DNA of 64,000 nt from Mesodorylaimus sp. YZB2_4 (lineage: Eukaryota; Nematoda; Enoplea; Dorylaimida; Dorylaimidae): NCBI GenBank assembly GCA_030248295.1, contig JASANH010000220.1, positions 248,001 to 312,000 on the forward strand, read 5' to 3'. The notes under the pieces were generated by a model that saw only the letters and a list, made by a program, of their open reading frames with translations, had not been told where the DNA came from and did no database searches. This document shows, piece after piece, positions 35,055 to 47,308 of the stretch. How positions within the stretch are numbered: the stretch's first letter is position 1; each line of letters begins with the position of its first letter. The translations under genes and the position numbers were made by a program.

Positions 35055-37406
35055 GGTGAGCGGAGCAGGGCAAATAAGCAAAGGTGAACTAGTCCAAGAA
35101 TATGGCGCTCTAAAATTTCGGCAGTTGCCGATGGTGTCGGCAGCTGCTAGGCCTAGCTGACCGAGTGTTGTGTCAGGATGCGGTTTCACCTCATAGCAAG
35201 CAGATGCGCTATTCGTTATTACAAAAACAAATAACCCGACCTCGAGTGTTTTGAAGTTTTGCTCTCTTGGCAAGAAGATTTGTATGTGGAAACAACGGAG
35301 GCATCAATGATGAGCTAAAGAGTAGATGAGACAAGGAAATACGAAGTGGTTTGCTGGGCTCATAGCTTATTGTTAGCCGAGGACATCAGCTCAATAATAT
35401 TTGTCTAACGTTATTTTGCACGTGCTCTTGATATTCAGAGGATGGCTACCGTATGTGACAAAAAGCTTATGCGAGTTTGAGATTGGTAATCAATTTTCTC
35501 CCTTGCTGTGATCTGTTACCTGGTTTCTACTTCGCCTCGACCATGCATGCACTAAAAAGGCATAAATTCTCACTCCACCTTTTTCATTTCGACAGTGCAC
35601 CTTTCTGGGTGCATTCGGTTATGTGTACGTAATACTTAAATTTAAAATTTCGCACCAATGTGTTGATGACAGCTGGTTTCTTTTAGGGTCTGTGTATTTT
35701 TGAATGAAACAAGGCGTCCCCGTGCGCACATTGCAATTGTGTCAAGGTCTGTGAGTTTTCATAATTGCGAATATTCTATTGGCGCACGAAACGTTCCACC
35801 AGGATGAAATTGGTTTTCTTGTCAAGGTCTTTCTTGCTGACGACAAGGTTTCTTTTAAAAAGGGCACTCTCGACGATCTCGTCACTACTTTCCTGAATCG
35901 GCCAAGCGCAAAATGCAGTTCTGATGTTGTGACAAAGATGTATCGACCAGTTTTCGTGTTCACCATCACACGCATTTGCAGTTACGTATATTTATGTAGC
36001 GCGGACGGGTGCCCCTTTTCGAAATTTTTATTTACGTCAAGGTCTCCTTATTCGGAAGAGGAGTGCCGACGTCGTTACGCCATCTTCCTTTCCAAAAATG
36101 CACACCATCCGAGAAGACATCGCTGTTACGTTTTGTTTGCCAATGGAAGATCGGATAAGGAAAATGCGAGGCCGTGCTCCAATGGACGTCGACCATTCGA
36201 TCCGCTCTGCATCGATCGACTTACTCAGTTCTTCATTACCAAATAGTGGCACTGAATCGGTAACATTGAGAAAATGCATTCGACTGGCATTGCATGACTA
36301 TCCGCCTCCGGCCACCTTCCCAAAAATAACGCGCACCTCGGCATCACACCAATCAGGCTGTCATCATGTCGGATGGACGAGTCGCTTAACGCATCCACAA
36401 TCACCATGCGAAACCATGTGACGTAAACAGTATGTGCACCGGATGGTCTTCAATCTCTTGCTCTCCCAACCCCATAATGCGAAAATCAATCGGCCCCAAA
36501 CGGAATATGTGCTGTTTTGCAATTTATCATCAGCAAAGAATGCACATCAGTTTGGCAATGGCGTCTAGTGCATCTACTAATCAGCAAGATCACAATCACT
36601 GCAATGCAAAATAGGCTCATAAAAGGGTTCTTTACACAGAGCAAGCATAATAGGCGACAGGACCCCTCGTGGTTGACACCCGCTTCGTCACGCGCCTGCA
36701 TTCTCATTCAATACAAACTACTGATCTCAAGAATTCTCTTTTCAAAATTTATAAAATCATAACCTTTTCAGTCTCCGTCTCCAATACACGTATACGAGAC
36801 TAATGCAAGCCCGCGTCAACCTGCCTCCTCCACCCGACGTACAAGAATTCGGCCTATGTACTCTAAAAACGCAAAAAAAGTAAAGCAGTCTGCAAAAAAA
36901 ATAAGAAAAAGAACTAAAAAAAGTCTACGTTGCCTAAAAAGGAAATACGCAAACCCGACAAAAAATTGGCTACATCTTCACACGCACACGCACGATCTCA
37001 TTACACGTAATATCTCGTGCCAGAAGCGACTTCGGCAACAGCGAGTCAAGCTGAAATCATTCCCCAAACCACATCTATGCACTTCCTAGCCGTCCTCAAA
37101 TTACACATTCCGCAAAACTGCACATGTAGCAAACTGCAATAAAATATGCGAGAAAGAAAAAGCAGCGCCAAAAATGCCCTGCAGAGAGAAAATTTTCGAT
37201 CAACAGACTGCCACATTATTTACAGACAGACTTCGTGCGCATGATCAAAATAATTTCAAAAATAGTCTTAATGGCCATCGGCAACTTGTGAAACCTATAC
37301 GAGATAGGCTTGCAGCCAAAAATGGGTTTTCAAGAAAGAAGTGAGACAAAATGGTGGAAAGGTTCAGGGCGATGAATGTGTTACTTCCTCACCTTTTCCT
37401 TCCCTC
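35055..37406. other. Intergenic, nothing firm
   Basis: The 35779-36246 open frame shows no similarity and its mirror is also open. TCAAGGTCT occurs three times (about 35744, 35822 and 36038). An A-rich lysine-coding stretch lies near 36856-36960. No gene supported. Confidence 0.4.
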
Positions 37407-40292
37407 TTAGGTGTTGAGCAACATTTGCCTGAGCTTGTCGGTTTCGGCTTTCAAGGCAGCCACTTCGATGCGCAAACGCATATTTTCTTGTTCCAGAAGG
37501 GCGGCACGTATGGCGATTTCGTCTTCTTTGGCCCGACGAGCATCACGAGACCGTTTAGCTGCTTCGTTGTTTTTACGTCGGCGCTCCCAATAAGCCTCGT
37601 CTTTGAGCGACTCTGGTAAGCTTCGACCCTTGCGACGAGACGTACCATTGGAGCCGTTTTCAGTTTTTACCGAGGCGCCGTTCGAGCCGTTTTGGCCATT
37701 GCCGACGCTGATCGCAGTTCCGTCTCCGTTGCCCATTCGTCTGTGAGCAATGGAGCTGGCGCAGCTGGGAGTGGGACTCGTGCGATTGGTCGAGACGCCA
37801 TCATCATCTTCGTGCAGTAGTTCATCCTCGTCCTCATCCCCGCCATTGAAACTGCTTCCACCGCTGGCGCTGCCACTGCTGATTCGACGGTCCGATCCAT
37901 TAGCTGGTTTGGTTTGCTGATTGGCGTTGCGAATTCGGGTCATACTCGAGGCTACAATCACGCCTGAAGCAGCCGACGCGTTCGTGTTAGGATTGGCGAG
38001 GTGATTCGGAGACGGCGGGCTGGCAGTGGAGGAGGCCGAGGAGGAAGATTCGGCCGTGTGCGGATGAGACGTCGAGGTGACTTGAGGGGGCGATTGGCTG
38101 CTGGCATTGGAACCAATTAAGGTGGCCATTGCATCGAGAGATTGCAGTTGCTGCTGACGCTGCGGTGCTGGACGTTGCAGTGGTTGTTGCAGTTGCTGTT
38201 GCACATGTTGATTGCTTTTGGCTCTGAGCGCGGCCACAGCGGCGGCAGCTTGGGCATTAATGAGATACTGGCGATATTGAGATAACAGTTGAGCGTTCAA
38301 AAACGGAGGAAAGGCGTTGGACGGCGAAGCTGACGTTGGCGAAGTCAAAGGATTGGGCAGTAGGAGGTGAGGTGACGCTGCTGATGCGCCCACTGACGAT
38401 TGCGTAAGGGTGGCATTGAGAAACGGAATTGCTGATGGCCCCAACGCGGCGCCCACCTGCAATACAAGAGTCGTTATTTCATGTACAGTATGTATGAAGT
38501 AGCTAGTACGTACTAACACGATATATTGCATTTTTGGTGAAACCAGTTGCGTCAACGTTGCGCCTTTGCGCGCAAGCCCCAACCTCAATCTCCGGATTCT
38601 TCGAGCAAAAAACATCCTACACTATCTCTCACACAATCCTATTCTTGTCCGCTTACAAGTCCCGCAAAATTCCAGACAAGCCCAAAACTAAGGTTGGTCA
38701 GAAACTTTCGCAGAATTCAGAATTCGAATTTCCGTTTCAATGACCTTGAAAGCGCGTGACACCTGTCTGACTCAACAAGGTGCCGCTGGGACTGTAAGGT
38801 TGACCAACTGTCCTCTTTATCTAGGCACGACGCGCCAAGGACATCGGGCATTGAATGATAAAGTGTTATTGCCAGTCGTCCATATTTGGCCCAAATCGTG
38901 TGAGGGTAAGTTCACAGCACTAACGGAAAAACCATTTCCTTTACAGCCTCACGCCCATAAATTTGGAAAAGAACTTAGATGAACGCGCTGAGCGTCAACA
39001 TTTTTTGAAAAGGTGCTATAAGAAACCACGATACTGTACCGCGTTTGGGAGCCAAAAAACATTACAGTAGGTGGGGACCTAACTGACCATCTGTGCCCTT
39101 ACTGTGCACGGCATTGTTTCATGCCATAGCCTGGCGCACTGTAGCGATTTCCCTGTCCGATGGCCCGTATCAGTACTAGGACAAGTTAGCATGTTAGATT
39201 CACGGTTTTCTATGTTGGATCGCAAAAACTCATCGATGTTCATCGATGGGGCTTAAGCAAGCCCAGCGACGGCCCCAAGTGCAGGCAAGTCCTGATGCTA
39301 TGCAGGATGCAAAAAGCAAACTCCCTAACCAGCAAACCCGATGTGACTCCCATCAATGCATCCTCAAACACCCAGTCGTGCGAGCATCCTGCAGCGAAAC
39401 TCCTTACCTGCAGAGCAGACATTGGGTCCATGGGATTGTAAGCCTTGAAGGGACGTTGTATTTTCTGCTGTTGTTGCGTATTTCGAGTCGACGTTGGTTG
39501 ATTGCCATTTTGAGGCGAGTGTATTCCCGTCGGGTAGAATGCGGGTGGCGTGGCCGGGGTACTTGATCCCAAAGCAGGTATTTGACGTTCAGTGATGCTG
39601 GGATTGTCGGATTGTGTCTCGCCATTGTTTCCGTTGTTGGTGCCAAAATCATCGAGACTTTGACTTTGATGATCGTGCCCTCGCAGCAGCTGTTGAGTTA
39701 AGTAATGTCGACGATTGCTCGCTACCGACGCTCCCAAATTTTGTGCTTGCGAGTTGGAGTTGACGGCAGCTGCCGCCGCCGCCGCAGCCAGCGACAAAGG
39801 AAAAGCTCCATTAGGACCATATAATAAATTTGATGATGCCCGTCGATTGGACAAGCAATCCGTGGGAACCGATTCCGTGTCTGCGTCCAGGCGGCGAGTC
39901 GGGGACGATGCTCGTCTTTCCAGGAAGGCTTTCATCAGTCCGAAAGTCGGCGATGCATCAGCTTGAGACAGCATGTCTTCGTCACGTTGGGGGGACGGGA
40001 CAATGCGGGTCTCGACACCACTGATCGATTTGCGCTTCTTCATTGAGAAATCCAAGGGGGTCTCGTCCTGATGATGACTCGCAACCGATTCGGCTCGGCC
40101 CTCGGTCACAGCCACTTCGTCGTCCTCGCTCGGCATTGAAGTCGGAGAAGTTCGTTTGATCGGTTCGACTAAATAGCGCTCTTTCCAGGTTGAGGCGTTT
40201 AGCCAGTTCTTAGTCTCGGACGAAGGCGGCGATGAAGCCGTACGAATTCGGTCATCGGACGGAACAGGTGCTAGGACTCGCTCGTCGGACAT
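37407..40292 (-). CDS. PAR-type bZIP transcription factor (HLF/TEF/CES-2 group)
   Basis: Two exons, 39408-40292 and 37407-38456, join in phase 0 (644 residues). The last 75 residues hold the DNA-binding and dimerisation unit: [17 protein letters not shown], basic region [14 protein letters not shown], then [20 protein letters not shown] and a leucine zipper ending a few residues before the stop. The [12 protein letters not shown] lead-in is typical of PAR bZIP proteins such as HLF, TEF, Pdp1 and CES-2. Near residue 80, [11 protein letters not shown] resembles a CtBP-type PxDLS motif, which suggests a repressor-capable protein. The rest is disordered with poly-Ala, poly-Gln and Ser/Asn runs. 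The start ATG at 40292 opens the frame. The exact subfamily is not settled. Confidence 0.9.
38457..39407 (-). other. bZIP intron (951 bases)
   Basis: Donor GTAAGG at 39407 and acceptor TTGCAG before 38456. No internal exon recognised. Confidence 0.7.
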
Positions 40293-43200
40293 CCTTCATT
40301 CGTGCCCTTGACCGATGCCGAGAAGAAAAGAAGAATATGGTCACTTTTTGTAACTTTCCTGAAATCGGGGCCGATGGGGAGCGCGAAAAAGGGAACTTGG
40401 TCAGCGAAGGCGCGCTACATAAGAGAAGACAGGAGTGCCGTTCTAAGACATGGCTGCACCGGTCGCAATTCCGGTTCGATTCGAAATGTTTTTTATACCA
40501 TTCCGATAAATCCGAACTTGCGCCTTGTCCGATGTGCACAAGACGAGTGTGACGAGTCAAGGAAGAGCGTGTGACAACGAGTTCGAACGTGGTCGCCCAT
40601 TAACCAATGGTGAGATGGGAAAGGGAGTGGAGGCGGGGCGAACCTTGAACATCATCACCGAAACTCGTTACTCGAGCCTCGCGATTAGGAAAGGCCGGTT
40701 TTCCTTAGATCGCTCTTACTGCCTTCCACGCGGAAAAGTCTCGTCATTTTCTATAAAGCTCGTCTTCGGCCTAAACGAAGTAATCGTCAAAGAGTTTCGA
40801 AAATATAGGTGACCCATTTTTGGCAATGAAAATCTATCAGGCTACCCGTGGACAACCCGAGTTGGCGCGTGCGTATCGAAAGGGAAAATGGTGTCATGCA
40901 CTAAATTCCACATCAACCGCAAAGGACCGGACCTCGAAGGTGAAAACTCGAAGAAACTCTGCCACTTGATCTTCGCTGCCACATTTCGCAGCCATCATCA
41001 ACGCCAACCCTGACCCACTGTCGCCCATAATCGCCAGCTGGTTCGCAACTGGTCTCCCCTTTTGCCAAGGTGAAATAGTGCAAAAATCCAGCACCGGCTC
41101 GCGATTCCATTGTCACAAGTCTTACCTAGAATCTATTCAATCAGTATAATTCCTAAAATTTTCTCTCATTCGCACCCAAAGCCGTGGAGGCAACCGGAAT
41201 GGGAAACTACCCTTTCCCGATTGCTCGCTGACCAATGGCCGTCTCAAACAGCTACAATAAAAGAAACAGAGGAAAACCGGATCGTCGAATGGAAAAGATC
41301 CAGCGTGATCGCACTAAGAATTAGCCTCGGGCAAGGAAGAGTGGACTGTCGAAAACAAGAAACCGGACATGCTATTGGATGGCAAGGCTCGAAGCGAGCA
41401 CTGGCGGCTTTGACAATGGTGGATGGGACGAGTTACATGCAGACAACATCAACAACACGCGCTTGAAACCGACACGCTCTAGATAGTCACAAACTGGACG
41501 TCACTTCGTTCGAATGACCAAAACACTCGCCCATCACGAAATTACCTGCTTTCGCTACACATCGTCCGCATCCAATTCCTTTTTGTCACCAACTCCACTT
41601 TCACTTTTTGCCCCATACTCCCATTACATTTTCACTCAAAATCAGGTCACTGCTTTTGTATGCCGACAAAACGAACGAGCCAGTGAAAGCCAATATGTTT
41701 AAGAGAAAAGCTCAAAAAATGAGATTAGGAGAAATCTGATGCATACCTGCTGATTTCGAAAGATAAGTTACGATTGCAAAACTCGCTGCTGAAATTTGAA
41801 CCGCAATAGTAATAAGTACGATCGGCCAACGAAGCAAAGGTCTTGAGAAAATAGAAGCGTCGAAGAGACAGCGTTGGGTCTGGTCACTTAAATGACCAAC
41901 GAGTGACCAGTGGTCGAAAAGCAATGGAGAAGCAGCGAGGCTCAAACAAAATGGACGCAACAGATGCTGACGAAATTGACCAGTGGCCACTGGTCAACGC
42001 ATAGACCTTAGCTTTGGGGCTAGCCAAAAAATCGCCAACGTCGGCGCCTCGTCCAACAGGACGGGGTAAATGAAGCCGACGAAACAACTGCGATTTGACG
42101 CGGGGCAACAGGCGACCGTTCTGCTGACCGGTCACTCAAATCGCTCGTGACCAATGGCCTGTCCGCATAGAATTAAAAATAACCTCATCCGTCCGCTGTG
42201 CTGACTTGACGCGCATCTGCCTGGCCGCGGCCAGCAAACGAGAAGGGACCCTTCGTAATTCACCCCTGTTGAACTCTTGACCCGTGCACGCTCGGACAAC
42301 AGCGAATGGGGCGTCAAAAACGAGCGCCTCCCATTACTCACATGTGTACACTGGCCAGTGGACAGTGGACGAGGAGAACAGAAGGGCTAAATTTAGCAAC
42401 GGCGCCCAACCGGCCGACACCATCTCGTTTCTCATCCGCACCCCGCGACCCCAGTCCAAAGATAAACCCGCTCCTTTGATTTCTTTCGAAAAACGAAAAT
42501 TGTGTGCATACCTGCCTCGGCTAACGAGCGCTGCTCTCGGCCTACCTCCGCCCGCCAGGCGCCGCTCGGACAGGCGACCAGTACGAATGCCCTCAATCGC
42601 CCTATGCACTCCTTTTCTGTCCTCCGCAGCTCGTTGCGTAATTGACCTCAAACGGCCGCCTTGCACGTTCCCACGAGTCCAAGGTCGTCCAAGGCCAGTT
42701 TTATGGCCTTCCTCATTACCCTCGTAAGCACATTACCCAACCGCACGGCTCCGTGACCGTGACGTAAATAAGCACTATAGGAACACGCGTTTCTTACGTT
42801 GTCAGCACAAAGGTACGTGTGGGTGGTCCACCCTTTCTCGCCCTCTCTGCTCAAGCAGGCTCGTCGATGTGAGGTGCCACATTTTCGAAAGCAATGAGCA
42901 GACAGACTCGTTCCGAAGAAAATTGTGATTTGGGCGAGGATGGTTAACAGGTATTCCTGGGATATGTGCACACGGGGTGGGGATGGGTCACACGAGGAAG
43001 TCGGTGTCCAATAGGATGCCCTTGCGTGGAGGTGCTCCTGGTGGAGACGCACACAGGGACACTGCCCTGTGTGCCAGTTCCCTTAAAGCTTTGCTTAGAA
43101 GGTTTGACTGCAGGACAAGTAAAAGCAAAACGGGCAACAAAAGCTTAAAAAAATCCCAAATATCCAAGAGCCCACCACGCGTCTGCCATGTTTGCGACCT

Positions 43201-43860
43201 CTTTTACCTCCGACGTGCCTTGAAGCAATCGCCCATGATTTTATCCCTGCCAGAAACAAGATTAGACACTCATCGTCAGCACTGGCAATGTATCCTAGGA
43301 ATACCTGGTCAACATTCCAGGAAGCTGTTGATCGAACCCTGACTTGTTTTCCGAGGGTTTAGGCTCAGTCACTCAAGGCACCCCAGGGACCGTCTCCGTG
43401 CATCACACGGGCAGGTGTGGTAGTCAGGCTCGACCTTAGACCTGCTCAGGGCGGCCGTGGAAGGCGATTTGTGCCCACAAGCCCTTGGTGACGGTCGCCC
43501 CCACCATTGAGATGAAGCTGGTGATAAGGTGGAAGCCAAATGCGGAGTCCCTAGTCTTATGAATTGGTGGCCAAGGATGCAAGTCCGAAAAGTCTGACTG
43601 CGAGGTGCTCACCGAGGGTAACCAATATGGGCACCCCTGCAGTCTCGTGATCGACGGTGCTCCGCGTCTCCTTGGAAAGAGGGTCAGTCATACAGTTATT
43701 TTACTACAAGGGCAACGGTTCTGCAAAGCGTTGAAGATACGCCAAGTTGCAATCGAAGCTGGAATATCAATTTCGATAACACAGGGGGAAAGGTCCCCAT
43801 TGACGATCTTATCATCAGACTTTTCCGAGATCCCTAATGGACGCCTAACCCACCAGGCCA
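40293..43860. other. Intergenic, with GACCA-rich palindromic cluster
   Basis: No coding region recognised. Between about 41880 and 42360, motifs such as GACCAGTGG, GACCGGTC and CACTGGCC recur around a perfect 22-base palindrome at 41976-41997. Confidence 0.5.
41976..41997. repeat. Perfect 22-base palindrome
   Basis: TTGACCAGTGG followed directly by its complement, with no spacer. Related half-sites (TGACCAGTGG, TGACCAATGG) lie within 300 bases on both sides. Confidence 0.85.
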
Positions 43861-44013
43861 CGAGGCCGGTGGGGTTAGGCGTCTTCCTCTCACGCCAGGT
43901 GCGCAGTTACGGGCGAGTGTTCGACTCGCGGGCCGGTAAATCATTTCGTGTAAAATGTGTCCCTTCACACTCCAGTGCGCATAAGCGTTTGGTGATGTGG
44001 TAAAACATGAACA
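43841..44013 (+). repeat. tRNA-derived SINE, copy B, with inverted head
   Basis: From 43861 the plus strand matches copy A: GGGGTTAGGCGTC, then GTGTTCGACTCGCGGG, then AAATCATTTCGTGTAAAATG, ending near AAAACATGAAC. Just upstream, 43841-43859 is an inverted copy of the first 19 bases of the head, so the start of the element can fold into a hairpin. Confidence 0.8.
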
Positions 44014-44139
44014 TTAATGGATGCGCCTGACTTTCCTCGACTGAGCTGATAGTTAACGTGAGCCAAAAGGCTAACCCGTCCCACTCACGATCAGTCAGCC
44101 ATGATAGACAGGGCCAGCCAAGATGCACACACGCTTGTG

Positions 44140-44226
44140 CCGTGATCGGGATTCGAACCCCGACCTCTGGTTTCGATTCGCCCAATACAGTACATCCAAA
44201 CGAATGAGCGGCGCATAGAAAGAAAG
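44140..44226 (-). repeat. tRNA-like sequence (SINE head or tRNA pseudogene)
   Basis: On the minus strand GGTCGGGGTTCGAATCCCGA forms a perfect T arm and B box, and GCTCATTCGTTTGGA could be an A box. The 3' acceptor-like ACGGCA has no matching 5' strand, so a functional tRNA is unlikely. It lies between SINE copy B and MRPS12. Confidence 0.5.
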
Positions 44227-44327
44227 ATTTGTACAGCAACTTTAAATGCTGGGTTTTATAAACCTATAATAGCCCACAAATTCGATAAACCAGCTATTTT
44301 TAGAAACGGTTACAACAAAATTTTACA

Positions 44328-44816
44328 CTACTTTCCAGTTGCTGTCGTTTTCTTTGTTACAGGAGCGCAATCGAGCTTTCCTCGAACGACTTTGCATTTG
44401 ACGCCGATCAAGTCTGGTTTCCGTCCGCCTTTAATAAATACTTGGCTGTGTTCTTGAAGATTGTGCCCCTCGCCGGGAATCCACGCTGTTGTTTCTCGAC
44501 CATTGCTCAATCGTACGACCACGCATTTTCGATTCGCTGAATTAGGTTTTCTTGGTTTTCTAATGATCACCTTCAAAACGATGGCGCGCATTCTAGATTG
44601 ACCCGCGATCGGTATATTGCCTCGTGATCGACGTTTCGGAGGGCCGCCTCGTAGATGCATAGCATAGAAATCAACACTGAGCGGAGATGAAGTTCGAAAT
44701 TGTCGAACTGAATTCAACAACGAAGGTACCGTCGGAAAGGTGTTGATTTGATGTGAGACAAGAGGTCGGACAAAAGAAGAAAGAAATGATCGGGCTAGAG
44801 CTAACATTTTGCACAA
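44328..44816 (-). CDS. MRPS12: Mitochondrial small ribosomal subunit protein uS12m
   Basis: Decoding-centre protein of the mitochondrial ribosome. A single exon of 162 residues. An Arg/Ser-containing N-terminal presequence ([13 protein letters not shown]) suits mitochondrial import. The core has [40 protein letters not shown] and [12 protein letters not shown], all hallmarks of S12. The stretch KPNSANRK corresponds to the conserved decoding-site loop. Translation may start at 44816 or at the next Met three residues in. Transcribed head to head with the purple acid phosphatase (328 bases between start codons), so a shared promoter is likely. Confidence 0.95.
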   Translation of the reverse strand: MCKMLALARSFLSSFVRPLVSHQINTFPTVPSLLNSVRQFRTSSPLSVDFYAMHLRGGPPKRRSRGNIPIAGQSRMRAIVLKVIIRKPRKPNSANRKCVVVRLSNGRETTAWIPGEGHNLQEHSQVFIKGGRKPDLIGVKCKVVRGKLDCAPVTKKTTATGK

Positions 44817-45143
44817 TCTTTTCGAACATTTAAAAGATTGATCGATTCATGGAAGACGGAAATTCTACTTCTTCTCGTATTACAGTAATCCTAGCCCGCA
44901 CAGCCCAGTTTGTAATAAGTGGCAGCAGACAGCAATTAAAGGGCGGGAACGTAGAGTCTGCCATTTTCTGACCGGTCTTTTCTTGGCTTGTAAAACTTGC
45001 TGAACCAGTCAGCTGCTTGTCTCATCGTAGGCGGTTGGCTGACTTCTATTCTTGCCGCAAAACTTGTCAGGTACCGTCCGGGTATCACTGCACGGCGAGT
45101 TCAGCATCTGACCGAGAGTTTTCGTTGGGAAAGGTTTTTCGAG

Positions 45144-47308
45144 ATGAGAACGACGATTCTGCTGATTCTTGCTGCCCTGCTTGCACATAAACTTGCTGTC
45201 CAAGGGCAAGTTTATGTGCAGCCAGAGCAAGTTCATTTGTCTTATGGAGGTAAGGCATCCAGAGTTTCGTTGATTCGTAAGTGTACAACGCCCGGGAGCT
45301 TCCCTATCCCTGAAGTTTTGTTGTGGCTCACTTTCTGGTTCTTTCACGATGTCGCGAGGATCTATCTTTCAGGAGATCCAAATCGCATGTGGGTAACATG
45401 GGTAACATTCGACGATATTTCAACTGCTCCAATAGTCGAATATGGCAACGGTGCCCTGACGGACAGTGTCAAAGGAACTACTTCGAAGTTCATCGATGGC
45501 GGGACTGAAAAGCGGACGATATACGTGCACAGGGTTCTGTTGGACAAATTAAAGGCCGCCCAGACTTACAGTAAGCCGAGTTTTTGTGACTCTCTTGAAT
45601 GTATTGTTAGAAATGTTGGCACTACTTGTTCGTAGTCTATCATGTTGGGAGTGAGAAAGGCTGGAGCAATATTTATTATTTCACGGCACTGAAAGGCATC
45701 GAGGACGACTGGAGCCCCAGGTTCGCTGTGTACGGAGATATGGGCAACAAGAATGCACGCTCATTGGCCAGGTTGCAGCAGGAAACTCAGCGCGGACACT
45801 TTGATGCAATTCTTCACGTTGGTTAGTAGCCATCGATGAAACATCGACTTATGTTTCTTACTCCCGTTTCTTTCTAGGCGATATGGCGTACAACATGGAC
45901 ACAGTAAGCTAAATCGGCTGCTTTTTTTGTGCAGATCCTCTCACGAACGGTACCTGTTTTCAGAATAATGCACAAATCGGTGACCAGTTTATGCGTCAGA
46001 TCGAACCAATTGCCGCTTATCTTCCTTATATGACAGTGGTTGGAAATCACGAAAATGCTTAGTAAGCACTAGATTTTGTGTAGAACTTTAGTCTGTTGTG
46101 ATTCATTCACTTCCGCAGCAGAATCTCTCTCCAGTTTGCGCATAGCTATCTGATCTTGTGACGACCACGATTCACGTTCCTTTTTTCAGCAACTTTAGCA
46201 ACTACGTGAATCGGTTCACGATGCCTGGTGGAGAAGCCAACTTGATGTACAGGTAAGCATGCGCTCGTTGCTCTGTTGTGTGTAGGCTTATGACAGAATC
46301 CGCATTTTCTTGCAGCTTCGACATTGGACGAGCGCATTTTATCGCCTTCAGCACCGAGTTTTATTTCTTCGTCGAATACGGATGGCAGCAAATCGCCAAC
46401 CAGTATGCGTGGCTTGAACAAGATTTGAAGGTACGTCCTCCCTGGCTTGTCTTTGTGGCCTGGTTATTTTTGCTTCCTTTTTAGAAAGCCAATGCAAATC
46501 GAGACAAGGTTCCATGGATAATAACGATGGGTCATAGACCAATGTATTGTTCGAATTGGGACTCAGACGACTGCACCAAGTTCGAGAGCATTGTAAGCAG
46601 CTTGTCGACGTCGACGAGCTTATATGAATTTTCGTCCTTTGTAGATTCGAGGTGGCCTCCCATTCATTCACGCTTATGCCTTGGAGCCTCTGTTCTACAA
46701 GTATGGTGTCGATTTGGAATTGTGGGCTCACGAACATTCGTACGAGCGTATGTACCCATTGTACAATCGTACGGTAAGTACACAGCTTCTGTCGTACCAG
46801 GCATTGTCTGAGAAAACGATGCTTGCAGGTCTACAATACCACGGAAGATCCGTACAACAATCCACCAGCCCCGGTTCACATTGTTACTGGATCTGCGGTA
46901 AGTGACTATCCTCTTACAAAACGAGCTTATCTTATAGACAAAACTTTTAGGGTTGCCAAGAGAACACTGATCCGTTCATTCCAAATCCACCACCGTGGAG
47001 CGCCTTCAGATCTTCGGATTATGGCTACTCGCGAATGACGGTCTTCAACAAGACTCATTTGTACTTTGAGCAAGTGTCGGATGATCAGGTATGATTTCGT
47101 CGTTTCTATCCGTCAGTGGGTTGATATCATTTGTTCTTAGGGAGGGACTGTTATTGACAGCATTTGGATTCGCAAGGACAAACATGTGCCCTTCTCCCGC
47201 CTGTACGAAGACACGAATAATCCGCCTCCCGAAGGTCATTACGTGCCTTTGGACATGCCAACTCCGCATTGGTTCAAAGGAAAGTGCAAGAAGTGCAGCC
47301 AGCTGTGA
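45144..47308 (+). CDS. Purple acid phosphatase (ACP7-like metallophosphoesterase)
   Basis: Secreted or lysosomal metallophosphatase with a dinuclear metal site. Twelve exons: 45144-45249, 45373-45570, 45636-45821, 45878-45903, 45964-46061, 46190-46252, 46316-46430, 46485-46592, 46645-46773, 46829-46897, 46951-47088 and 47141-47308. They sum to 1404 bases (467 residues). A signal peptide (ILLILAALLAHKLAVQG) is followed by the fibronectin-like PAP N-domain (DPNRMWVTWVTFDD). All five metal motifs are present: YGDMGNKN, GDMAYNMD, VGNHENA, MGHRPMYCS and WAHEHSYERM. The C-terminal segment DYGYSRMTVFN with LYFEQVSDDQ is the usual PAP end. The closest relatives are the high-molecular-weight animal PAPs. 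The start was chosen for its signal peptide. Confidence 0.95.
45182..45220 (+). other. Perfect 15-base hairpin in the phosphatase signal-peptide exon
   Basis: TGCACATAAACTTGC, a 9-base loop, then its exact complement, all inside exon 1 about 40 bases after the ATG. It would form a stable stem in the mRNA. Confidence 0.8.

Noticed and set aside
35779-36246. 155-codon plus-strand frame
   Set aside because: No similarity, the opposite strand is also open, and no splice or start context supports it.
44140-44226. Functional tRNA gene
   Set aside because: The T arm is perfect but no matching 5' acceptor strand or normal anticodon arm could be drawn.
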